A stretch of 64,000 bases of DNA from Atherix ibis (Eukaryota; Arthropoda; Insecta; Diptera; Athericidae): contig OY282605.1 in the NCBI GenBank assembly GCA_958298945.1, positions 22,050,811 through 22,114,810 of the forward strand. Direction: 5' to 3'. Shown here piece after piece: positions 55,472 to 64,000 of this stretch. The position numbers and the translations under genes were made by a program. Every line of letters starts with the position of its first letter. Position 1 is the first letter of the stretch. The notes beneath the pieces were generated by a model. That model ran no database searches. It worked only from the letters and a program-made list of their open reading frames with translations, and was not told where the DNA came from.

Positions 55472-58400
55472 ATGGTAATTTTCCATAGAAATGGAATAAG
55501 TAACAACGCCAGATGTTCCATTTTGCAATGGAACATCTACGGGTTCCTTAATAACCTAGAAGGTCTGAGCCTGCTGCTAAGTCAGTACTCTCCAAAAATA
55601 GTTGCTTTGCAAGAAACCAAATTACCTCACTCCTACAACCAACCATTTTACCAAAAATACCAATGTTTGTTTTACAACAAAAGTAACAACAATAAAAGAG
55701 GTGGTGTATGTTTCCTCATACACCCCTCCATATCCTACTCACAAATTCACATTTCAACAAATTTTTTGACAATCCTTATTTCTGTAAATACCTCTCCCAA
55801 AGTCCACATTGCCAATATATATATTGAACACAGCCTACGTTTTTCTCAAGCAGATTGGCAAGGTCTAATTAGCCAATTACCTGAAAATACCATCATCCTT
55901 GGAGATTTCAATGCCCACAGTCATGCTTGGAGTTCCCCAAGAACCTGTTGGCGCGGGAAAATCTTCGAGGAATGGCTCAACTCTACCGATTCGAGCTTCA
56001 CTCTACTAAACGATGGTTCACCAACCTTTTTCTCAACCAGAGGTACTACCTCTGTTCTCGACCTCACCTTCGTTCCTACACGGAACTTTGGTTTATATTC
56101 ATGGAAAGTTCATGGCTTCCTCGAAGGAAGTGACCACTTGCCCATACTTGTGGAGGCAAATGTAGCGCACGTTAAAATAAAACCACTGTCACGGTTCATA
56201 GAAGAGCGCGCAAATTGGGAAAATTACAGAGCTGCGATTTTCAAAGCTTCTGCTGACCTACCCGTTGCCCAATCTCCTAACCTTGAGGCAGAAAACGTGA
56301 TAAAAATCTTCAGACGTGCAGCTGCTGGGACAATTCCCTCTTCAGCTGGCATGTCTAAAAAACAACCTAAATGGTATACCCATGAAATCGCAACATTACG
56401 ACGTGAAAGAAATACGGCCTGGAAAGACTACTCTCGTTTTTCCAGTACGACTAATCTCATCGAATTGAGACTCAGGACTGCTCGAGTTAAAAGAGCAGTG
56501 AAACAAGCCAAGCGAACCGCTTGGAATAACTTCACCACCTCAATTGATTCCCGAACTTCACCGAAAGAAGCATGGAGAGGTATTAACTGCATTCTTGGTC
56601 GCCAAAAAAATGGGATTATCCCATCTATTGAGTCTGAGAATGGAGTTATATCCGACTCGACAGCTATCGTTGAGGAACTGGCACAGTCCTGGGCCTCGTT
56701 TTCATCCAACAACCACCTTAGTGATTCATGTCGTAGAGAGAAACAATACTTCACGGAAAATCTCTCGCCTATACCGTCAGCCTCCACCCTAATCTTGAAC
56801 CAGCCAGTAACGCTTGCGGAGTTCAACTTTTCGTTGAATTCTTTCAAGGGTACCACACCTGGTAGGGACAAGGTTTCTTTTAAAATGATTAAAGAGGCAT
56901 CTTCGACCTTTCATATTAGAATTGTCAACCTCTTTAACAAAATTCTGGAAAAATCTATTTTCCCAAATTCCTGGAAGGTCGCAACAGCCATTCCAGTTCC
57001 CAAGAAAAATCTCTCCCATTCTTCGGCTAACAATTTTAGACCAATTTCATTACTGCCTTGCACTTCCAAGATCCTGGAAAAGATCTTAGCTACAAGACTT
57101 AACCAGGCGCTTGACAATAGACTCAATCCCCAACAACATGCCTACAGGTCAGGCAGAGGAACTCTGAGTATGCTACTTGAACTCCAACATTCAATCCACA
57201 ATTGCTACAAACGTAGACATTGTGGTTTACTGTTGTCCTTCGACCTAGAAAAGGCGTATGACCGAATTTGCCCACATAGGGTACTCTTACAGATGGCAGA
57301 GTGGGGAGTAGACTCTGCAATATTGGCATTACTACGTTCCTACCTAACTGGTAGAACCTTCACGGTACGCGCCAACGGTCATTTTTCGTCAAAACGCGAA
57401 ATGAAAAACGGCATCCCACAAGGATCCCCCTTATCAACGATCCTATTCAATATATATATTCACTCCCTTTCCCACCAACTATCATCCTTTAACCACTACA
57501 TATATGCCGACAATATTTTTATACTTGTATCTGGTGCTGATCTTCAGCAACAAATAAATAACGCCATCCGCAACATCAACACTTGGAGCAGCATAAACGG
57601 TGCGGTTATCTGTACATCGAACCCACCTTGCCTTCATGTTTGCAGGAAAAAAAATTGTAGTTTATCGGACTCGTCACTAACCCCCTTCCCTCTCCGCCCA
57701 AACGATTCCATGAAAATCCTGGGTATCTCAATTGCCCGTGGAGGAAAATGGAATCTTCAGATTAAAAATGCTGTTGACAAAATTAATATCATTCTCCGAA
57801 TGGTAAAAATTTTAGTCAGCAGCAAAAGTAAGGTAAGACAAAGTGAGGCAATTAGAGTAACCAACGCCCTTTTGGACGGGACCTTGCTCTATTTCCTCAC
57901 TATATGTGTCAGTGTGCCAATAGCAGGGAAAAAACTAGTCGAGGCAGCGGTAAACCGTTGTATTAGACTAGCCAGTGGAGCACATCGGACATCTCCGGTG
58001 GAATCCATACTGATAGAGACTGGTCGAAAACCTATTTTTCTCTATCTTCACAAAGCCCGCCTAAGTTTAATTTACAAAAACCTATGCCTTCCAAATTATC
58101 CCCTCCACACTTTAATAAAAAACATTATCATCTCCCCCAGCTCAAAAAGGAATTCATCATCGCTATCCTTATTAATATCCCACCTTGAAAGAAATTCATC
58201 CATCCTCCCCGTCGATTTCCAAACTTCCCTTCCACACCCAGATTGGAAACCATGGTTAGGAGCAAAGTTGAAAGTGACTGCTTCTCTTGACAGGTTTAAG
58301 AAGGCTAGAACTGATCCATCCACATATAGGAAATTGTTCCTTGAACAGTTGGACGGATTAAAACATCATCGACTGTTGTTCACTGATGCCGCCGCTGACA

Positions 58401-59173
58401 CCGATATTACATCTTTTGCGGTCGTCGAACTTTTTGGCTGCAGCACCCGCACACTATGTTGTGGAATCTTCCCTTATAGGGCAGCTCCATATTACGGGGA
58501 GCTGTGGGCCATCAAAACGGCAATTGAAATTGCGACCAATATTCCCAGCCAACAAAACGTTATTATTTTTAGCGACAGCCTTGCCGCCCTTAAAGCCATT
58601 TGTGGCCCATCGAGTGACCCAGTACTTAGCGCAATTCGTCATAGCCTACTTAGTAATAGGAGTGTCGAGTTGCAATGGGTGCCAGGGCATGTGGGAATTG
58701 TGGGTAATGAAAGTGCTGACAAGTTGGCTGGAGAAACACTCCGTCGGCCAGTGATCACAGTCATTCCCAATCTGCCTCGCCTACTAACAGAATGGCAACT
58801 AACACCTTTAGCCATCCGCAGACACGATGACTGGACCAATAGCGACACTTTTTTGTCGACTCATTGGAGAACCACTAACAAACCAGTGTATTCAACATCC
58901 ATACCGAAATTCTGGGCGCGAAAGCTCCTCAGAATCCGGATTGGACATACTGCTCTTACCCATAACTTCCTTTTTGGCAACACCAACCGTCCCTTCTGCC
59001 AATCCTGTGGCACCCATTTCACTGTCTACCATATTCTACAGGAATGCCACATAACCAAGAACTACTTTGCGAGCAGGATTCCTCCCATTATGGAGCTCCT
59101 CGATCCAACAACTCCATTCCCTAGTCCCCTATTTAATCTTCTACAACATACTAATCTGCTCCACAAAATATAA
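55472..59173 (+). CDS. ORF2 polyprotein (endonuclease-RT-RNase H) of the I-type retrotransposon, RT box altered
   Basis: 1233 residues, uninterrupted. Apurinic-type endonuclease, about residues 15-235: QWN at 19-21, QETK 47-50, GDFNAH 144-149, SVLDLTF, and SDHLPI from 220. Reverse transcriptase, about 440-720: ANNFRPISLLPCTSKILEKI, SFDLEKAYDR with Asp 591, and GIPQGSPLSTILFN. The catalytic box reads YADN (57503-57514; Asp 680, Asn 681) where YADD is expected, so one metal-binding Asp is lost; a single G-to-A change (GAT to AAT) would explain it. RNase H: Asp 972 (FTDAA), Glu 1010 (GELWA), Asp 1035 (FSDS) and Asp 1083 (GNESADKLAG), all four present. C-terminal CQSCG...HIL.EC motif. ORF2 proteins nick DNA and copy the element RNA by target-primed reverse transcription; this copy is probably RT-dead. 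Confidence 0.93.
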   Translation: MVIFHRNGISNNARCSILQWNIYGFLNNLEGLSLLLSQYSPKIVALQETKLPHSYNQPFYQKYQCLFYNKSNNNKRGGVCFLIHPSISYSQIHISTNFLTILISVNTSPKVHIANIYIEHSLRFSQADWQGLISQLPENTIILGDFNAHSHAWSSPRTCWRGKIFEEWLNSTDSSFTLLNDGSPTFFSTRGTTSVLDLTFVPTRNFGLYSWKVHGFLEGSDHLPILVEANVAHVKIKPLSRFIEERANWENYRAAIFKASADLPVAQSPNLEAENVIKIFRRAAAGTIPSSAGMSKKQPKWYTHEIATLRRERNTAWKDYSRFSSTTNLIELRLRTARVKRAVKQAKRTAWNNFTTSIDSRTSPKEAWRGINCILGRQKNGIIPSIESENGVISDSTAIVEELAQSWASFSSNNHLSDSCRREKQYFTENLSPIPSASTLILNQPVTLAEFNFSLNSFKGTTPGRDKVSFKMIKEASSTFHIRIVNLFNKILEKSIFPNSWKVATAIPVPKKNLSHSSANNFRPISLLPCTSKILEKILATRLNQALDNRLNPQQHAYRSGRGTLSMLLELQHSIHNCYKRRHCGLLLSFDLEKAYDRICPHRVLLQMAEWGVDSAILALLRSYLTGRTFTVRANGHFSSKREMKNGIPQGSPLSTILFNIYIHSLSHQLSSFNHYIYADNIFILVSGADLQQQINNAIRNINTWSSINGAVICTSNPPCLHVCRKKNCSLSDSSLTPFPLRPNDSMKILGISIARGGKWNLQIKNAVDKINIILRMVKILVSSKSKVRQSEAIRVTNALLDGTLLYFLTICVSVPIAGKKLVEAAVNRCIRLASGAHRTSPVESILIETGRKPIFLYLHKARLSLIYKNLCLPNYPLHTLIKNIIISPSSKRNSSSLSLLISHLERNSSILPVDFQTSLPHPDWKPWLGAKLKVTASLDRFKKARTDPSTYRKLFLEQLDGLKHHRLLFTDAAADTDITSFAVVELFGCSTRTLCCGIFPYRAAPYYGELWAIKTAIEIATNIPSQQNVIIFSDSLAALKAICGPSSDPVLSAIRHSLLSNRSVELQWVPGHVGIVGNESADKLAGETLRRPVITVIPNLPRLLTEWQLTPLAIRRHDDWTNSDTFLSTHWRTTNKPVYSTSIPKFWARKLLRIRIGHTALTHNFLFGNTNRPFCQSCGTHFTVYHILQECHITKNYFASRIPPIMELLDPTTPFPSPLFNLLQHTNLLHKI

Positions 59174-59409
59174 CAAAATTCTCAACTTTCTATACTACTA
59201 ACCAGAGACCAGTTTCTCTCAGAAAAATTCCCACACGTACTACGAAGTCGCCAAATGGCCTCACGGTCGTGGCGCTATGAAGTGGCCCCTGGCACATGTC
59301 TAAGGGACCTTACAAACAAACAAACAAGATATTAAAAATATAATCTTCTTGGGGGCTGTCATTTTAACTTATATTTAACGCATGTGTAAACATTAAAAAA
59401 AACTGAACA

Positions 59410-59960
59410 ACAACTGGGATAACAAGTAACCAAGCTCAGCATGTCCTTGATCTGGGATAAGTAGTAACCAAGCTCAGCATGTCCTTGATCCATCTATGGA
59501 TCCATCTGTCATAGGAAGCAGCATCGGTAAGTCCATCTGCCATAGGAAGCAGCATCCCAACGGTTTTGTCACAGCCACCTGGATATCTTTCTTTCCTCTG
59601 TATCAGCCTCGCATCGCGTCACCGGGTTTCTCCAATTTCATTTCTCATCCACCAGAATTTTGGTCGCTACGACTTGTTCACCAAACACACGGGCTCGTAT
59701 GACCACCAAACACACGGCCTCATATGACCACCTTTTACTCCGCTTGGATCGCCAAAGATTCGGCATTAGATGCAACAGTGCCATCATCATTAATATAGCT
59801 GCCTTTTTACCTGTGCAAAATAAAAGGTCCTGAAACCGCAGCGTCAATTTTACCCTCAGGTACTTGAGCGATGGTCCCGAGGTCTCACCATGCTCTCTGT
59901 ACACTTTCTCTCCGTAATAAGGTCTGCTTCTGCCTTATTGTCTGGAAACAAAAAAGAAAC
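59410..59960 (-). mobile_element. R1/LOA-like non-LTR fragment, minus strand
   Basis: Minus frames read LKYLRVKLTLRFQ then KKAAILMMMALLHLMPNLW, and continue RSKRSKRWSYEAVCLVVIRA: the KYLGV, ALxRLMPNxGGPRxSKR and VxSVLLYG blocks that follow the RT core of R1/LOA-type ORF2. 59440-59720 resembles 39245-39530 in the same orientation. Two short tandem duplications are present: an AGCTCAGCATGTCCTTGATC block twice (59432-59491) and CATAGGAAGCAGCATC twice (59510-59555). Confidence 0.65.
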
Positions 59961-60089
59961 TGCCAAAAGTCAATGGCAATTTTTAATTGGCATTTAGCAG
60001 TTTCAGATGTGATCGAATGATTGACAAATTGTGTCAAATATTATGTATGAAAGTTCATTTTAGGATGAGCTATTTTGAGGGAAGCTAAG

Positions 60090-61150
60090 CCACGGTAAAT
60101 GGAAGAAATGGAAGAGCCATGCACCATTGTATATGCAGATGACTTTCTTATATGGATTCAAGGTAGAAACCGAATGAGTTTAGAGCTGAAAGTTTTGGAA
60201 TATATGTGATTGAGGTAACCTTATAAGGGTGGGGGTCTCTGACATGGAAAGTGAATATATGTTGCTTAAGGGCATATTTCTAAAGGTACTGGTTATAATT
60301 AAGGTACTAAGGTATTTGTGGGACCTCATGTGGACCATCCCAGAATTTGTAGAACGTGTGCCATAATTTCCGACCCTATTTGGACTAACTCAGAAAGTGA
60401 CAGGTATCATTGGATGCCTGAGGAGGGTATTGTAGAAGCAGTGGGGAATTAGAGGTAAGGCAGTAAGAATGCTGTATAAGTCTCTGTTGTGGCTTGAATG
60501 GCTTGTACGGTGTATGTATTTAGGATGATAGGATCAACAGCATTTCGAGGTTATATCTTTGTAGAGTGGTCTCTACTGATGCAGGTCTTGTTAGTAGAAT
60601 TTGGAGAGGAGTTGCGTCCTCTATTGGCTACATTTAGGCACTGTATTGAAGGAAAGGTGTCCTGTTCTGTATGAACAAATCTGGAATTTGGGAGTGCACC
60701 AATGGTGGGCTCTAGTCCTGGACACAATGTATGAAATTTGGCAACAGCGATAGAATGGCAAATGGACTCACGAGTTTATCTCAAGCCTTAAATTTACTTC
60801 GTAAAATAGGTTTGAATGTGGCTTGTGCCTATAGTATGTGATACTTCAGAAGATTACGAAAGTTTTCTATTGCATCAGAAGATAATGGTTTTCATCTCTT
60901 AGTGGAGTATGAGGATCTGAACGAATGGAACCTTCCGGTGAACTGATTATGCCTAATAAATATGAATTCATAAATAGATTTGCTATAGAACTGTTTAAGA
61001 GAAGAGCAGGAATGGTGAATGTGTGATTAATGAATGTGTGTTACGCGAACGGGCCACACAAGATTATTCAGATGGTACCGTCGGGTTTTGGCGAATCCAC
61101 GTGCCAGATTTGGTTTAGGGGTATTTCGGTGTGTATTAACAAGCTTCTTT
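60090..61150 (+). mobile_element. R1/LOA-like non-LTR fragment, plus strand
   Basis: MEEMEEPCTIVYADDFLIWI then QGRNRMSLELKVLE at about 60100-60200 contains the canonical RT box YADD. Further down, VVSTDAGLV near 60580, MYEIWQQRWNGKWTHEFIS near 60725-60780 (the QRW...GRWTHRLI motif of R1/LOA ORF2) and a decayed C-terminus. Many stops and shifts; 61150-61440 is unassigned. Confidence 0.65.
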
Positions 61151-61439
61151 ACGGTAGCTCAATAAGCGGAGTATAATCCAAAGTAGTCCTAAAACAAAAA
61201 TCGGTATCACGGGAATCGGGTGTCCTACGGTATTTGAGTGCACTATGCTCGAATGTGGTAAGGTGTCTTTGGATAAAAGGGGAATATCAGTTCTTATACC
61301 GGATGCTTTTACTGCTTATAGGTGCAGATGTTTAGATAGGCCTAAATAGCCAGTCAGGGTTGCCGGTGTACTGATTAAGCGTAACTCAATCCTTATGTCA
61401 TAGGCGAAGCGGGATATTATGTTTAACATGTGGTGAACC

Positions 61440-63187
61440 CTAACTCAGATAATAGTATTATTGAGGTTTTTAGTGAACCTCAATATCATATTAGTTAGTA
61501 GCTGGGAAATTTCGTAGGTATCGGGGAATCCCAAACTAAGATGCCAAAGTATCTGACGGGCAATGAAATTTCAATCGCAGAGTAGGTGCTCTCCGACGTT
61601 TCATCATCTTCGGAGCAAACATGACAGATTGTTGTGTCAGATTTATCCACTCTATTAAGATGATATCTTAACAGACAATGGCCAGTGAGTAGCCTTAGGA
61701 CTGATTTGTTGAATTTAATGATCTCTGTCGCCCTTTTTTTTAGAAAAGGCTATGCATTTTTAAAGTAATTCGTTCCCGGGGAATTACCCCAGTATGAGCT
61801 TTTAACCCCGCATTCCCAGGACTCTATAATGGACCCCAGGAGTATTTTCTCCTCTCACTCATCGTAGGACCCCAGGAGTATTTTCTCACTCATCGTAGCC
61901 TTAGGACTGATTTGTTGAGTAAAAAGGACCTCTGCTGTTCTTTTTTTTAGAAAAAGCGATGATTTTTTTCGAGTAATTCATGCCTAGAAAATTACTGCAG
62001 TGCGGTCTTTTAAACCCGCAATCCCAGAACCCTCTAATGAACCCCAGGTAGCCCTTTGGATAGCCACAAAAGGGTTCTGGTCCAATGAATGCAGTATTTG
62101 CTCCCATTTTGATAGTTTGTCCGCTAGTTCGTTACCCTCAATAATTTTATGGTCTGGTACCCACAACAAGGTTTTTTTTATATCCAGCCATTAGATTCAG
62201 GACCATGAAGACATCCACAACTAGCTTAGATTGGCCATCAGATGAGACAAGAACTTTCAATGCAGCCATCTTGGCTGTCTGAGATGATATAGATATTTGC
62301 GTTACGGAAGTTTTTTCTGGTCTCATCTCTAGCACAAAGCTCTATGGGATATATTTCTATACGGAAAATTAATGGCGATTTTCCATGGGCCTTAGATTCG
62401 GAAATAAGGTCCGAATACACCTGTCCCAACACCAACCCCCACTTCAAATGACCACCCAACCTGGGCATCATATGAGAGAAGAGCTTTCAATACAGCTTGA
62501 CCGTCTGAGATAATGTAGCACAAAGCTCTATGGCGTATATTTCTGTGTAAAAAATGAATGCGGATTTACCAAGGTCCCTAGATAGACGGTAATAGGGTCC
62601 GACTATACGCACCCCAAGGCCAACAGCCGTTTTAGAACTGTCTGTGTAAAAAACAAGAGTACCTTCATCAAGTAATGACCCCATCTTCTACCAAGTTGAG
62701 CGCTCCATTAGAACTTCCTTGAAGGACTGGTTTAAGTTAGGTTTCCTCGGCATTGCATCCAAAAGCTAGGGAGCTTCCTGGAATTCTTTTAGGTCCGACA
62801 CAATCTTAAAATATCCAAACAGGTCGCCTAGTTTAAATGTTTTAGAATAACCTAATCTGAGAGCCTCTTCAACTGCTTCTTTTTTAATATGCAAATACAA
62901 AGATAGCAGGTATAAAAGAGCTTCAAGAGCTGTCATGAGGCAATCTTAGGACACCTGTGATATCAAAGCATACCAGTCTTTGAACTTTACGAAGAGTTAC
63001 TTGGGTAGTTAGGCCACCAAACAAATGAGTATGGCAAGCCCTAGTGTCTCTATCAGTAACACTGAGTTCCAGGTAAATTTTAGATCCGGAATGATCCCTA
63101 GATATTTGACCTCAGTAGAGAACTCAAGTTCAGTTCCATTCATCTTGACCTTGGTGAGGTTCAACTTATGCTTCTTAGTGAATGGAA
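61440..63187 (-). mobile_element. RNase-H-bearing non-LTR retrotransposon fragment, copy 2
   Basis: Same family as 16036-17562. From the right on the minus strand: the end of the RT (NLTKVKMNGTELEFSTEVKY then LGIIPDLKFTWNS, 63187-63075); a first RNase H half at about 62690-62490 (EGTLVFYTDSSKTAVGLGVR, VGPYYRLSRDLGKSAFIFYT); a second similar half at 62470-62240 (GKSPLIFRIEIYPIELCARD); the C-terminal half LLWVPDHKIIEGNELADKLS near 62165-62110; and a Cys/His tail (CHVCSEDDETSE near 61590-61630). A roughly 110-bp stretch (61690-61800) is partly duplicated at 61895-62010. Broken by many stops. Confidence 0.75.
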
Positions 63188-64000
63188 TTGGTTCAAATTA
63201 AAATAATTATCTCTGAATAAATTAATAGTTCTTCCGCTTTAATTGTCAAAGTCATTTTGTTTTATTGATTTTATTTATGTGCGTACATCGAATATGAACA
63301 CAATTCATGACCTACATTTTAAATACTAAATTGTTCTCAAAGAAAAATCCGACTGTTTGTAGAATGATAAAGCCTTGCTTGGTTGAAAGTAAATTTCAGT
63401 GAGTATACGAGCATCAGGATATGCTATCATTTGCATATGTTCCTAGTTCCTATTTATAGCACTGCCGTTTCATATTTAATTATTATCGGTAACTTTTACT
63501 TAGACAATGTTTAAACTAATAACAAAATAGATAACAAAATATTGACTGATTTTCTGTGTTAGGGTTATATTCTCTTGATACTAAATTATGCTGCAACCAC
63601 AAAGTCTTATCAAGAGTATATAATAAATACAGTATTAAATATCTTCCATTAAAGTACTCGTACTACATAAATGACACTTATGTATCGGTGAGCATATTTT
63701 AAATGTATACAAAATGATAGAAAAATGGTAATGGGGAAACCGAATTTAATGCACTCTAGACCAATTTATTCACATGAAACGAATGGTACATCACCAGGAA
63801 GACACTCGTAAAAAAAATGTAAAACACTTGAAAGTGGAATAAATTTGAATACGATAAGTTTAAGAAATACTACTGAAGAGAATTTTGAAGAAATTATGTT
63901 TAAAATATAAAAGCCAAAATGCAATTTTGATAAAACTCTGCACTATTACACTTTTATACGTATAACAAGGAAAGGGGAAAAAATAGTAACCAAAAAAAAA
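63188..64000. other. AT-rich right edge
   Basis: No recognisable gene, repeat or RNA. The strand and extent of anything continuing past 64000 cannot be judged. Confidence 0.4.

Larger units (their letters stand above)
53830..59327 (+). mobile_element. I-type non-LTR retrotransposon, nearly full length
   Basis: A 5' leader, ORF1 (53929-55281), a 190-bp spacer, ORF2 (55472-59173) and a 3' UTR ending in TTACAAACAAACAAACAAG. The two-ORF layout, three zinc knuckles in ORF1, and the order endonuclease, reverse transcriptase, RNase H, Cys/His motif in ORF2 fit the I superfamily. Both frames are open, so it inserted recently compared with its neighbours. A truncated relative lies at 39555-40178. Confidence 0.9.

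Noticed and set aside
56428..57126. Minus-strand frames of 70-150 codons inside ORF2
   Set aside because: Shadows of the intact RT frame, without motifs.
53929..59173. Retrovirus or LTR element interpretation of the 5.5-kb coding element
   Set aside because: No LTRs, protease, integrase or envelope; the N-terminal endonuclease of ORF2 and the A-rich tail identify a non-LTR retrotransposon.
1..64000. tRNA, rRNA or other structured RNA genes
   Set aside because: I looked for tRNA-like A/B box pairs and conserved rRNA stretches while reading and saw none; a covariance-model scan would be decisive.

Overview
This 64 kb window is AT-rich, intron-bearing eukaryotic DNA, almost certainly from an insect and probably a fly. 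That inference rests on many mariner lineages, an I-type retrotransposon, and R1/LOA- and Jockey-like fragments. Only one piece of an apparent host gene is visible: the first coding exon of a secreted protein on the minus strand at the left edge (1-141). Nearly everything else that can be interpreted is transposon or satellite.

Layout. 0.4-5 kb: three dead mariners and a scrambled DD41D (rosa-like) mariner. 5.4-6.2 kb: a dispersed repeat, R-A, that recurs at 51.6 kb. 7.5-14.6 kb: two old DD41D fossils (called family F here), each interrupted by younger mariners; the first also carries a recent 674-bp tandem duplication. 15.9-20.1 kb: more F fossils, holding an RNase-H-bearing non-LTR element, a Jockey-like reverse-transcriptase remnant and a Tigger/pogo element. 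22.3-23.7 kb: a second scrambled DD41D element with a 31-bp inverted repeat. 25-31.7 kb: two Mos1-like mariners, an unclassified repeat rich in GTCAGCCA/TGGCTGAC (28.2-29.3 kb) and an F fossil. 33.5-37.2 kb: a 3.6-kb minisatellite with nested higher-order periods. 38.8-40.3 kb: an R1/LOA-like fragment split by a 5'-truncated I-type copy. 42.1-44.8 kb: a mariner, then a 14-bp minisatellite lying between two DD41D 3' ends. 46.4-49.5 kb: seven 292-bp units that run directly into a DD41D mariner gene. 49.5-53.2 kb: a Mos1-like mariner, then a three-level nest. 53.8-59.3 kb: a nearly complete I-type retrotransposon with both reading frames open. 59.4-63.2 kb: R1/LOA-like and RNase H retroelement fragments in both orientations.

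No mariner transposase here is intact, and several have lost catalytic aspartates. The I-type element has the only long open frames, but its reverse-transcriptase box reads YADN rather than YADD. Taken together this looks like a gene-poor transposon graveyard. I did not find a new enzymatic or defence system. The more unusual signals are structural: satellites that seem to have grown from mariner ends, amplified rearranged mariners, nested insertions that give a relative chronology, and the GTCAGCCA-rich repeat. Boundaries of decayed elements are by eye and may be off by tens of bases; family F, scrambled family G, repeat R-A and mariner groups A-E are labels used only in this annotation.
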